This document shows, one piece after another, positions 1 through 6,717 of a stretch of 6,717 bases of DNA. Position 1 is the first letter of the stretch. Each line of letters opens with the position of its first letter. A model generated the notes under the pieces. It was given only the letters and a program-made list of their open reading frames with translations. It made no database searches and had not been told where the DNA came from. The DNA is taken from contig JAEWRS010000364.1 in assembly GCA_023398855.1 (NCBI GenBank), positions 1 to 6,717 of the forward strand. Reading direction: 5' to 3'. The translations under genes and the position numbers were made by a program. The DNA comes from Bacillota bacterium (GTDB lineage Bacteria > Bacillota > Clostridia > Lachnospirales > Lachnospiraceae).

Positions 1-2
1 TC

Positions 3-329
3 GCAAATATTGTGCGCCTTTATCACAACAAAAAAATTGAAAATCTTGAAGGTGGCGCGGATATGCTGGGTGAGTTGTTCCCCAACGGAAAATATCAGGA
101 TGTTTCAGGCCTTTGTAAAGTGGCAACTATTGACGAAATCGAGGCGCAAGGATGGAGCTTAAATCCTGGTCGATATGTTGGCTCACAATGTGAAGAATAT
201 GACGAAGAAGATTTTTTCGAAAGTTTTACAACCTTGAATGCAGAGCTTTTACAATTAAATGAGCAGGCACATTTAATAGAAATGGCGATAGAAGAAAACT
301 TTCTGTTGTTGGTGAATGACAATGAGTGA
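3..329 (+). CDS. hsdM: Type I restriction-modification system methyltransferase subunit HsdM, C-terminal fragment (cut by left edge)
   Basis: This is the last ~108 codons of HsdM, the subunit that transfers a methyl group from S-adenosylmethionine to adenine in the recognition site, working as M2S with HsdS. The reading frame is open to the left edge, so the GTG at base 12 is an internal codon and not a start. The catalytic NPPF and SAM-binding motifs would lie upstream and are not visible. Recognition rests on the HsdM tail: a segment reading GLCKVATIDEIEAQGWSLNPGRYVG in pieces, with LNPGRYVG at bases 159-182, then an acidic stretch (EEYDEEDFFES) and a helical end resembling the HsdM C-terminal helix that contacts HsdS. 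The stop TGA is at 327-329 and the end overlaps the start of hsdS, as expected for co-translated partner subunits. Family assignment is firm. Whether the full protein is intact cannot be judged from this window. Confidence 0.93.
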   Translation, partial: ANIVRLYHNKKIENLEGGADMLGELFPNGKYQDVSGLCKVATIDEIEAQGWSLNPGRYVGSQCEEYDEEDFFESFTTLNAELLQLNEQAHLIEMAIEENFLLLVNDNE

Positions 330-1539
330 ATTTAAAGAAAGAAAATTTGCTGAAATATGTCAACTGTTTGATGGTCCGCATGCTACCCCTGCTCCATCAG
401 ATAATGGGCCAATATTTCTTGGCATAAAAAGTATTTCACCGGACGGGAAAATTAAAAATGATGGTATTAGACATATTTCTTGGGATCAATATCCTATGTG
501 GACAAAACGGGTTACACCGCAAGAAGGAGACATTGTTTTTTCATACGAAGCGACATTACATCAATACTGTTTAATTCCTAAAGGTTTCGTCGGCTGCTTA
601 GGAAGACGCATGGCTTTGTTACGCGTTAATCCTATAGAAATTAATAATATTTTCTTATATTACTATCTCCAATCAGCAAAATGGAGAGAATATATTACGC
701 CCAAAATTATTCATGGCAGCACTGTTGATAGAATTTCTATTAAGGATTTCCCTGAATATTCAATTCAGCTGCCTGATCGGGATTTACAAGATAAAATTGC
801 AACAATCATTTCTGCATACGACGACCTAATTGAGAACAACATCTGTCGGATTACCATTTTAGAAGAAATGGCACAAAAGTTGTACCACGAATGGTTTGTG
901 AATTTCCGTTTCCCCGGACATAAAAAAATTAAAATGGTTGAATCCGAGCTGGGCATGATTCCGAATGGTTGGCAAGTAGTAAGGTTTGATAGTATTGCAA
1001 AATTCATTAAAGGGAAAAAGGCAAACGAATCCACTTCTGTTCACTACGGAAACCTTGTTCCAAATATTTTGTTAGATGCGGTTGCTTCTGGAACATACAG
1101 TTATGTTATTCCTGATAAGATGGTCATGGCGGATAGGAATGATATCATAATGGTTATGGATGGAGCAAGTTCTGGTAAAGTTATAAGAGGAGAGTATGGC
1201 GCAATAGGTTCAACTCTTGCAAAAATCGAAACCAAAAGCCAGTATAAGAATTTGCTCTATACGTTATTACTAAGCAACGAAAAGGAGATTTCTGACAACA
1301 ACACAGGCTCGGCCATTCCACATGCCAATAAGAACTTTATAAACATGAAGCTGGTTTGTATCCCGCCATCTGATATTTTGAACAGATATGACAAAATTAC
1401 AAATAATATAACTTTGCTGATGCAAAACTTAAAAGCTAAAAACACTAACCTGCGAAAAACTCGTGACTTATTACTTCCGCGGTTGATATCCGGTAATATT
1501 GATGTTTCGAATCTTGATATCCTTGTAAGGGAGGAATGA
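322..1539 (+). CDS. hsdS: Type I restriction-modification system specificity subunit HsdS
   Basis: HsdS binds DNA and sets the bipartite target sequence for both methylation and restriction. The 405-aa length is typical. Domains in order: first target-recognition domain (TRD1, about residues 10-148) with FDGPHATP at 16-23; a conserved helical spacer from about 149 (LPDRDLQDKI, then LIENN and ILEEMAQKLYHEWF) leading into FRFPGH and IPNGWQV near 200-219, which starts the second half; TRD2 (about 220-345); and a second helical spacer ending LRKTRDLLLPRLISGNID. The two spacers form the antiparallel coiled coil that fixes the distance between half-sites. I chose ATG 322 because GGTGA (311-315) sits 6 bases before it; the ATG at 316 would add two residues but has no spaced ribosome site. 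The gene overlaps hsdM by 8 bases, which suggests translational coupling. The sequence specificity cannot be read by eye. The gene looks intact and is not a half-length or split hsdS. Confidence 0.95.
   Translation: MSEFKERKFAEICQLFDGPHATPAPSDNGPIFLGIKSISPDGKIKNDGIRHISWDQYPMWTKRVTPQEGDIVFSYEATLHQYCLIPKGFVGCLGRRMALLRVNPIEINNIFLYYYLQSAKWREYITPKIIHGSTVDRISIKDFPEYSIQLPDRDLQDKIATIISAYDDLIENNICRITILEEMAQKLYHEWFVNFRFPGHKKIKMVESELGMIPNGWQVVRFDSIAKFIKGKKANESTSVHYGNLVPNILLDAVASGTYSYVIPDKMVMADRNDIIMVMDGASSGKVIRGEYGAIGSTLAKIETKSQYKNLLYTLLLSNEKEISDNNTGSAIPHANKNFINMKLVCIPPSDILNRYDKITNNITLLMQNLKAKNTNLRKTRDLLLPRLISGNIDVSNLDILVREE
1527..1534 (+). promoter_or_regulatory. Ribosome-binding site that decides the TTG start of the 170-aa protein
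   Basis: AAGGGAGG lies at the very end of hsdS and is followed by 8 bases and then TTG at 1543. There is no ATG at a suitable distance in this frame, so the strong site with ideal spacing supports the TTG as the true start. The site overlaps the last hsdS codons, just before its stop at 1537-1539. Confidence 0.75.
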
Positions 1540-1542
1540 TTT

Positions 1543-2055
1543 TTGACTGATGAAGAATATGCAGAACAAATGCAATTGGTAGAGTATATCAAAAACTTCA
1601 ATATCCATTTTGCTCTTCTGCTTAGACGATATAGACGATTTCGAGAGATTAACCGTATTGATAATAAAGATATTGATGTTATCACCTATTTTGATATGAT
1701 AATCGTTCAGCTAAGGGCAATGTGTATCGAAAATGAGCGTTACAAAAGCAACTACACGGCACAGATACTCTTACGAAAAGTAGGAGAAGGAACGCTTGCC
1801 GATAAGATTGACAATATGCTAAACCAAGAGTTTTTAGTTGGCAGCACAGATTTTACGGTAAAAACAGCAATTAAGACCTTAGCAGACGAATTCATCTGCC
1901 ATTATGATAACTTTGACGGTGAAAAACTGCATGCATTATCTTTAGCACAAATCATAGAAAAGCAATTAAAAAACCCTTATGATAAAACGAATTTAGACTG
2001 CATAATGAAAGTTTTGATTGACTGTATCGGCGAGGGGCTTACAATAAAAATGTGA
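1543..2055 (+). CDS. Hypothetical protein of 170 aa encoded between hsdS and hsdR
   Basis: I do not recognise this protein as an established family. It begins with TTG, 3 bases after the hsdS stop, behind a strong ribosome-binding site, and ends 16 bases before hsdR, so it is almost certainly made from the same transcript. It has no signal peptide or membrane segment and should be cytoplasmic. The sequence looks mostly alpha-helical: a basic cluster LLLRRYRRFREINR at about 26-38, a middle helix with RAMCIENERYKSNY (58-71), and a segment KTLADEFICHYDNFD at 111-125. The last segment faintly recalls the histidine region of HEPN-type proteins, but the usual Arg 4-6 residues before His120 is absent, so this is only a weak hint. 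Possible roles are an accessory or regulatory factor of the R-M enzyme or an abortive-infection-like companion; all of these are inference from position. The coding frame looks real: no internal stops over 170 codons, a good start signal and tight spacing. Confidence 0.8.
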   Translation: MTDEEYAEQMQLVEYIKNFNIHFALLLRRYRRFREINRIDNKDIDVITYFDMIIVQLRAMCIENERYKSNYTAQILLRKVGEGTLADKIDNMLNQEFLVGSTDFTVKTAIKTLADEFICHYDNFDGEKLHALSLAQIIEKQLKNPYDKTNLDCIMKVLIDCIGEGLTIKM

Positions 2056-2056
2056 T

Positions 2057-2063
2057 GGGAGGG
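2057..2063 (+). promoter_or_regulatory. Ribosome-binding site that decides the TTG start of hsdR
   Basis: GGGAGGG is followed by 8 bases and then TTG at 2072. The first in-frame ATG (2114) would remove the N-terminal segment NPYTEDYLVEQPAMELL, which resembles the usual beginning of HsdR proteins, so the TTG is preferred. The arrangement repeats that of the preceding gene, with the same spacing and the same rare start codon. Confidence 0.72.
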
Positions 2064-2071
2064 ATAATCAT

Positions 2072-5000
2072 TTGAATCCATATACAGAAGATTATTTGGT
2101 GGAACAGCCTGCAATGGAACTATTGCAGACTATCGGCTGGGAAACTAAAAATTGTTATGACGAAGTGTTTGGCAAAGATGGTACGCTCGGGCGTGAAACG
2201 GCATCAGATGTGGTGTTGACACGCTATCTTCGTGATGCAATTATACGTCTTAATCCTGACATTGATGTTGATGCTGTAACCTTAGCGGTTGAAGAAATTA
2301 CAAAAGACCGAAATAGCCTCAGTCTGGTGCGCGCCAATGCCGAAACATACAAACTAATAAAGGACGGTGTACCTGTAACCTATCGTGATGAATACGACGA
2401 GGAAACAGACGGCATTGTGCAAATTATTGACTGGAAGAATCCAGACAATAATACATATCTAATGGTTAATCAACTTTGGATCACTGGCTCAGTGTATAAA
2501 CGCCGCGCCGACATTGTGGGGTTTATCAATGGAATCCCTCTTGTATTTATCGAGTTGAAGGCTGCTCACAAAAACATTGAAAATGCTTACAATGATAACT
2601 TGCGAGATTACAAGGACACGATTCCACAAATCTTTTGGTATAATGGCTTCATTATCCTTTCCAATGCCAGTCAAAGCAAAATTGGTAGCATTACTTCCAC
2701 AATGGAGTTTTTTAATGAGTGGAAGAAAATTGAATCAGAAAAAGAAGAAGTGAAGGTCAGCCTTGAAGCGATGCTCCACGGCACTTGTAATAGAGCAAAA
2801 ATTCTTGATATACTCGAAAACTTTGTACTGTTTCAAAATGACAATATAAAAATCATTCCCAAGAATCATCAGTTCTTGGGTGTAAATAATGCTATTGAGG
2901 CTGTCCGAGACATTAAAAACCGTGATGGTAAGCTTGGCGTATTCTGGCACACACAGGGTAGCGGCAAGAGCTTTTCCATGGTATTTTTCACCCAAAAGAT
3001 ATTGCGTAAAATCCCTGGAAACTGGAGTTTTGTTATTGTTACCGACCGTACCGATCTTGACGACCAAATATATAAGACGTTTTCCTCTGTTAGTGCGGTG
3101 AAAGAAGATTGTCAGGCTGACAGCTGCCAAGGATTGCATGATCTCCTAGAAGAGGATCACCGAATGGTGTTTACACTGATTCAGAAATTTCAGTGGGAAG
3201 ATGTTGCCGAGCCGGTTACTTTACGCGATGATGTGATTGTAATTACAGATGAAGCACATAGAAGTCAATACGATACGCTAGCACAGAATATGCGCCGGGC
3301 TCTCCCAAATGCTTCGTTCATCGGTTTCACTGGGACACCACTGGTGGAAGGTGATGCCATTACCCGCGATGTGTTTGGCGATTACGTCAGTGTATATGAT
3401 TTCTCTGCCGCCATTGAAGACGGCGCAACTGTACCGCTTTATTACGAAAACCGTATACCGGAATTGCAACTTATCAATGAGGCTTTGAATGACGACCTCA
3501 ACCAAGTGATTGAAGATGCAATGCTTGACGAGGCACAAGAATCAAAGCTCGAAAGAGAGTTTTTGCGCGAATATCATCTTATTACCCGGGAGGAACGGCT
3601 TGATAAAATTTCAGAGGATATCGTTGAGCATTATATGAGCCGTGGCTATATGGGAAAGGCACTGGTTGTCAGCATTGATAAGCTAACCGCTGTTAAGATG
3701 TATTTCAAAGTGCAGTCTGGATGGAAAAAATATATCGGGAAACTAAAAGAGCAGCTTAAAGCGGCAGATAATATGCAGGCAAAAACACTGAAAATAAAAA
3801 TCCGCTACATGGAAGAAACGGACATGGCTGTCGTTGTATCATCATCTCAAAATGAGGTTGATGATTTTAGAAAAAAGGGTATTGATATTCTGCCTATTCG
3901 TAAGCGTATGCAGACGGAACAACTGGATGAAAACTTTAAAACCCCAGATAACCCACTGCGCATTGTATTTGTCTGTGCTATGTGGATTACAGGGTTTGAC
4001 GTTCAGCCACTTTCTACCGTCTATCTGGACAAGCCTATGCGCAATCATACCTTGATGCAGACAATTGCCCGCGCCAACCGAGTTTTTGAAGGGAAATCAA
4101 ATGGCCTGATTGTCGATTATGTAGGCGTATTCCGCAATCTACAGAAGGCACTATCCATATATGCAAAGCCTGGACAAGGTGGTATAGAATCTCCAGTTAA
4201 GGATAAAGAACAATTAATTAAAGACCTTGAAGAAGCCATCAAGCAAACTGATGAGTTTTGCAGCAGCATACATATTGACCTTGACGCAATAGTGAAGTCC
4301 TCAGCTAAAAGCTTTGAGAAAATTTCGTTGATGGATGACGCAGTGGATATCCTTGTTTCCAGTGAGGAAACCCAAAAGAAGTTTATGCAACTGGGCAACC
4401 TTGTTTGGAGGCTGTTCAAGGCAATTTTGCCAGATCACAACGCCTATCAGTTTGAAAGCACGAGCCAATTGTTGCATAGCCTTGTTGAAAAGATTAAAGC
4501 TTTGGCACCACCGGTAAATATCGATCGCGTTGTGAATGGCATGGAGCAAGTGCTTGACCTTTCAATTGATGCAGAAGGCTATATCATTTCCGATGATATA
4601 GAGAACATTGTTGATTTATCAGGTCTTGACTTTGAAAAAATGCGTCGGGATTTTGAGAAGAAGCATAAGAATATCGAAATGCAGAAACTCAAGAACAAGG
4701 TGGAACAAGTGCTAAATGATATGGTAGAAAAGAATAAGACCCGTGCTGATTACCTTGAACGCTTCGAGCAGATGATTGAAGAATATAATTCGGGCAGTAA
4801 AAATGTGGATATCATTTATAAAAACCTTGTAGATTTTGCAGAAGCCCTAAGTGATGAGCAGAAACGTCATATGCAGGAAAACTTGTCAGAAGAAGAATTG
4901 GCCATGTTCGATATTTTAATAAAACCTGAAATGGAGCTAACTGATAAAGAAAAGCAGCAAGTTAAAAGGGTTGCACGCTATCTCTTGGGAACACTTAAAC

Positions 5001-5200
5001 ACGAAAAGCTGGTATTGGATTGGAGAAAAAAACAGCAAGCAAGAGCAGAGGTTTTATATACGATTGAGGTTGTGCTTGATAAGGAATTGCCGCGAAGCTA
5101 TTCCACTGATCTTTATCGCAAAAAGTGTGAAATGGTTTATCAGCATGTTTTTGATAACTATTATGGAGCAGGCCAAAGCTTGTATAGTAAGGCAAGCTGA
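2072..5200 (+). CDS. hsdR: Type I restriction-modification system endonuclease/motor subunit HsdR
   Basis: HsdR joins the M2S core to make the restriction enzyme. It translocates DNA using ATP and cuts at a distance when the target is unmethylated. The 1042-aa length is normal. The N-terminal PD-(D/E)xK nuclease is visible as D147 (in RRADIVGF) with E161 and K163 (in FIELKAA), followed by the NLRDY segment at 176-180. The superfamily 2 motor follows: Walker A QGSGKS at 295-300, motif Ia VTDRTDLDDQ at 323-332, DEAH box at 393-396, motif III FTGTP at 419-423, motif V ITGFD at 639-643, and motif VI QTIARANR at 663-670. The rest, from about 710, is helical and acts in the family as the contact region for the methylase core. 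All key residues are present, so the enzyme is predicted to be active. It is the last gene of the operon and is followed by a terminator-like hairpin. The TTG start may hold down its level relative to HsdM and HsdS. Confidence 0.97.
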   Translation: MNPYTEDYLVEQPAMELLQTIGWETKNCYDEVFGKDGTLGRETASDVVLTRYLRDAIIRLNPDIDVDAVTLAVEEITKDRNSLSLVRANAETYKLIKDGVPVTYRDEYDEETDGIVQIIDWKNPDNNTYLMVNQLWITGSVYKRRADIVGFINGIPLVFIELKAAHKNIENAYNDNLRDYKDTIPQIFWYNGFIILSNASQSKIGSITSTMEFFNEWKKIESEKEEVKVSLEAMLHGTCNRAKILDILENFVLFQNDNIKIIPKNHQFLGVNNAIEAVRDIKNRDGKLGVFWHTQGSGKSFSMVFFTQKILRKIPGNWSFVIVTDRTDLDDQIYKTFSSVSAVKEDCQADSCQGLHDLLEEDHRMVFTLIQKFQWEDVAEPVTLRDDVIVITDEAHRSQYDTLAQNMRRALPNASFIGFTGTPLVEGDAITRDVFGDYVSVYDFSAAIEDGATVPLYYENRIPELQLINEALNDDLNQVIEDAMLDEAQESKLEREFLREYHLITREERLDKISEDIVEHYMSRGYMGKALVVSIDKLTAVKMYFKVQSGWKKYIGKLKEQLKAADNMQAKTLKIKIRYMEETDMAVVVSSSQNEVDDFRKKGIDILPIRKRMQTEQLDENFKTPDNPLRIVFVCAMWITGFDVQPLSTVYLDKPMRNHTLMQTIARANRVFEGKSNGLIVDYVGVFRNLQKALSIYAKPGQGGIESPVKDKEQLIKDLEEAIKQTDEFCSSIHIDLDAIVKSSAKSFEKISLMDDAVDILVSSEETQKKFMQLGNLVWRLFKAILPDHNAYQFESTSQLLHSLVEKIKALAPPVNIDRVVNGMEQVLDLSIDAEGYIISDDIENIVDLSGLDFEKMRRDFEKKHKNIEMQKLKNKVEQVLNDMVEKNKTRADYLERFEQMIEEYNSGSKNVDIIYKNLVDFAEALSDEQKRHMQENLSEEELAMFDILIKPEMELTDKEKQQVKRVARYLLGTLKHEKLVLDWRKKQQARAEVLYTIEVVLDKELPRSYSTDLYRKKCEMVYQHVFDNYYGAGQSLYSKAS

Positions 5201-5215
5201 TTTTTGCGAGAATTG

Positions 5216-5249
5216 ACCGGCAGATGGTAGTTATCCAGCTGTCGGTTTT
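5216..5249 (+). terminator. Probable rho-independent terminator of the hsd operon
   Basis: A 12-base arm at 5216-5227 (ACCGGCAGATGG) pairs with 5235-5246 (CCAGCTGTCGGT) around a 7-base loop. In RNA there is one G-U pair and one A-G mismatch. The stem is followed directly by more T (5247-5249, TTTAT), giving a short U tract. It lies 15 bases after the hsdR stop and before the convergent relaxase end. On the - strand the hairpin is not followed by a T run, so it should stop hsdR transcripts rather than relaxase transcripts. The short T run keeps the confidence moderate. Confidence 0.65.
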
Positions 5250-5261
5250 ATAAATCATTTA

Positions 5262-6662
5262 TTATCGTTCAGACTCCCTTTTGATTTCAATCTGCTCTTT
5301 GGTGGAATAATTAAGAAGCCTGTCAACATTCGCCTTTGCAATAAGTATATCTCGCATTTCTTTTTTTGCATTACTATACCTAATATAGTTTTTTTTCTTC
5401 TCGAAAAGCAGTTCTGCATATTCAGTTTGCAGAGCTTTGACAGTGGGGAGTTTTTTCACACCTAACTCATCAAAAGCAACCTTTGCCGCCTTATGCAAAA
5501 TCAGATCAGCGGTGTGTTCTTCATAGAATTTTTTTGAGTAGCCTGCCTTGCGGTAGGTGGTATAAGTATCACGGGTTTTTGTGTAATTGATGATGTGCGT
5601 TTTTAATACAGCAATCTCACCCATGCGTTTTTCAGCGGTTTTGATTTTGGAGGAAAGCTCATTAAATTGGGCGGTTATAGTCTGTGCCTTTTGTTCTAAA
5701 TCCTCATAGGCAAGAAGATTGTTTTCCGATAAAAAGTTAATGGTCTGTGACATCTGCTTGAGATTAAAAACCTTTGCCCATCGCTCATAACTTGCCCCTT
5801 TTCCTGCCTGCAATTTTGCCTGTATATCCACAAGCAGATTGACACGCTGCACGGGTTTTTGTGTCGGTTTTCTTTTGGGTACAAGCGGCTTAATTCCTTT
5901 GATGGCAGTTCTGATTTCGTCCTCCGAATATCCTTCGCCAAGAGAGCGAAAACGGATAGGCTTTTTCTGGTTTTTGCTTAAAAAAGATATGTGCTTACCT
6001 TGTTTTATTTCATAGCCTGCGGCTTGCATTTCCAGTAAGAACGAATTGAAGTCGGCAGGCTTTTTCGCAAGAACAGCATCAATGGTTTCTCTGATTTTAT
6101 CGGAGAAAGAGGGAGCTTTTTTGTTGCCGAGCCATTTGCCATAATTGGTTTTCCCGCGCTTTGGGTTTTCAATAATGGACAGTCCGTGTTCAAGGCAAAT
6201 GCGGTCACTTATTTTCCCAACAGCTCTGCCGGAGCCTAAAAAATCTCTGAACTTTTTGGTGCAGTCCAGAGAGGTAGAATTATAAATAATATGATTGTGA
6301 ATGTGCGATTTATCAACATGAGTTGCAACGATAAAAGCGTACTTTCCCTTTGTCCATTTCTCCGCAAGCTCATAGCCGATTTTATTGGCAAGCTCCGGCG
6401 TAATTTCCCCCGGCTTAAAGGACTGGCGTATCTGATAGGCGATAACATCATTCGTCTGTTCCCGTCCTGTTATATGATGATACTGCCGCTTAGAAAGTAG
6501 AAATTCCCCCTGCACGGTACGAGGGTCACATTCATAAAAGCTGATGAGTTCCCTATCATTGGTTTTGTCGGGGTTTTGAGCGTAATCGGTACGGTCAGAA
6601 AGACATTGTGCAATGCTCTTGCCTTTGTTCTGGTGCATGGAAATTAAACGAGTGGTAGCCAT
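5262..6662 (-). CDS. Relaxase/mobilization nuclease (MobA/VirD2 type, MOBP-like) of a conjugative or mobilizable element
   Basis: This protein nicks one strand at an origin of transfer, stays covalently bound through a tyrosine, and pilots the DNA to the recipient. Counting from ATG 6662 it has 466 aa. The relaxase domain fills about residues 1-250: the probable catalytic Tyr27 is in TDYAQNPDKT, a second motif lies around RQSF (79-82), and the metal-binding histidine motif HVDKSHIHNH is at 115-124 (His115, His120, His122), followed by IIYNS. The C-terminal part is charged and helical, with likely coiled coil near 320-350 and 410-466. The ATG at 6662 is preferred over an upstream TTG at 6713 because AAAGGAGGTG lies 7 bases before it and MATTRL is a family-like beginning. 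The protein resembles relaxases of Tn1549-like and related Firmicutes elements; this is from memory of the family, not a search. The expected neighbours (a MobC-like protein, an origin of transfer) would be upstream, past the right edge. The gene converges on hsdR with 61 bases between stops. Confidence 0.93.
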   Translation of the reverse strand: MATTRLISMHQNKGKSIAQCLSDRTDYAQNPDKTNDRELISFYECDPRTVQGEFLLSKRQYHHITGREQTNDVIAYQIRQSFKPGEITPELANKIGYELAEKWTKGKYAFIVATHVDKSHIHNHIIYNSTSLDCTKKFRDFLGSGRAVGKISDRICLEHGLSIIENPKRGKTNYGKWLGNKKAPSFSDKIRETIDAVLAKKPADFNSFLLEMQAAGYEIKQGKHISFLSKNQKKPIRFRSLGEGYSEDEIRTAIKGIKPLVPKRKPTQKPVQRVNLLVDIQAKLQAGKGASYERWAKVFNLKQMSQTINFLSENNLLAYEDLEQKAQTITAQFNELSSKIKTAEKRMGEIAVLKTHIINYTKTRDTYTTYRKAGYSKKFYEEHTADLILHKAAKVAFDELGVKKLPTVKALQTEYAELLFEKKKNYIRYSNAKKEMRDILIAKANVDRLLNYSTKEQIEIKRESER

Positions 6663-6667
6663 TGAAA

Positions 6668-6678
6668 CACCTCCTTTT
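6668..6678 (-). promoter_or_regulatory. Ribosome-binding site that decides the relaxase start
   Basis: Read on the - strand this is AAAAGGAGGTG, a near-complete match to the 16S rRNA tail. Seven bases separate its GGAGG core from the ATG at 6662. It rules in favour of the shorter 466-aa relaxase over the 483-aa reading frame that begins with TTG at 6713. Confidence 0.8.
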
Positions 6679-6717
6679 GGGAAAGAAATTATTCCTTTTT
6701 GAAGAAGATACAAGCAA

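Noticed and set aside
316..1539. Phase-variable or invertible hsdS locus
   Set aside because: There is a single full-length hsdS, with no second or partial hsdS, no long inverted repeats and no recombinase gene in the window.
1257..1685. 142-codon open frame on the - strand across the hsdS end and the next gene
   Set aside because: It spans the junction of two well-supported + strand genes, has no ribosome-binding site that stands out, and its product looks like antisense translation of those genes.
2858..2880. Perfect 8-base inverted repeat (CCCAAGAA / TTCTTGGG) with a 7-base loop inside hsdR
   Set aside because: It is not followed by a T run and lies in coding sequence for a conserved part of the protein (PKNHQFLG). 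About one such short perfect hairpin is expected by chance in a window of this size.
2735..3139. 134-codon open frame on the - strand inside hsdR
   Set aside because: It is antisense to the HsdR region that carries the Walker A motif and has no independent support as a gene.
6663..6713. 17-residue N-terminal extension of the relaxase starting at TTG 6713
   Set aside because: The extension runs through the strong ribosome-binding site of the ATG at 6662, and the family-like N-terminus begins at that ATG.
6692..6717. Possible relaxase promoter on the - strand (TTGCTT near the edge, AATAAT 18 bases later)
   Set aside because: The -35 matches only half of the consensus, and the element is more likely transcribed from further upstream. 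At the window edge the evidence is too weak to call.

Overview
The window is a type I restriction-modification (R-M) operon on the + strand. It converges tail-to-tail on a mobilization relaxase gene on the - strand. Base composition is AT-rich, ribosome-binding sites are strong purine-rich GGAGG types, two genes start with TTG, and the relaxase is of the kind carried by integrative and conjugative or mobilizable elements of Firmicutes. Together these suggest a Bacillota host, probably a clostridial or gut-type lineage. No species can be named from this stretch alone.

Layout: bases 1-329 hold the C-terminal end of the methyltransferase subunit HsdM, cut by the left edge. HsdS (322-1539), the DNA-specificity subunit, overlaps its end. 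After 3 bases comes a 170-aa protein of unknown function (1543-2055), and 16 bases later the motor/nuclease subunit HsdR (2072-5200). A hairpin followed by a short T run (5216-5249) looks like the operon terminator. On the opposite strand, 5262-6662 encodes an apparently intact 466-aa MobA/VirD2-type relaxase, whose upstream partners lie beyond the right edge. There is no gene-free stretch longer than about 65 bases.

How it works together: HsdM and HsdS form the modification enzyme that methylates a bipartite target set by the two HsdS target-recognition domains. Adding HsdR gives the ATP-driven translocating restriction enzyme that cuts unmodified incoming DNA. The relaxase would nick an origin of transfer and pilot a mobile element into a recipient. 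Its position beside the R-M operon suggests the R-M genes are cargo of, or neighbours to, a transferable element. No integrase, attachment site or origin of transfer is visible here to prove this.

The R-M and relaxase genes belong to well-known families. The only component I do not recognise is the 170-aa protein placed between hsdS and hsdR; it is the best candidate here for something not yet described. I do not see a clearly novel system beyond that.
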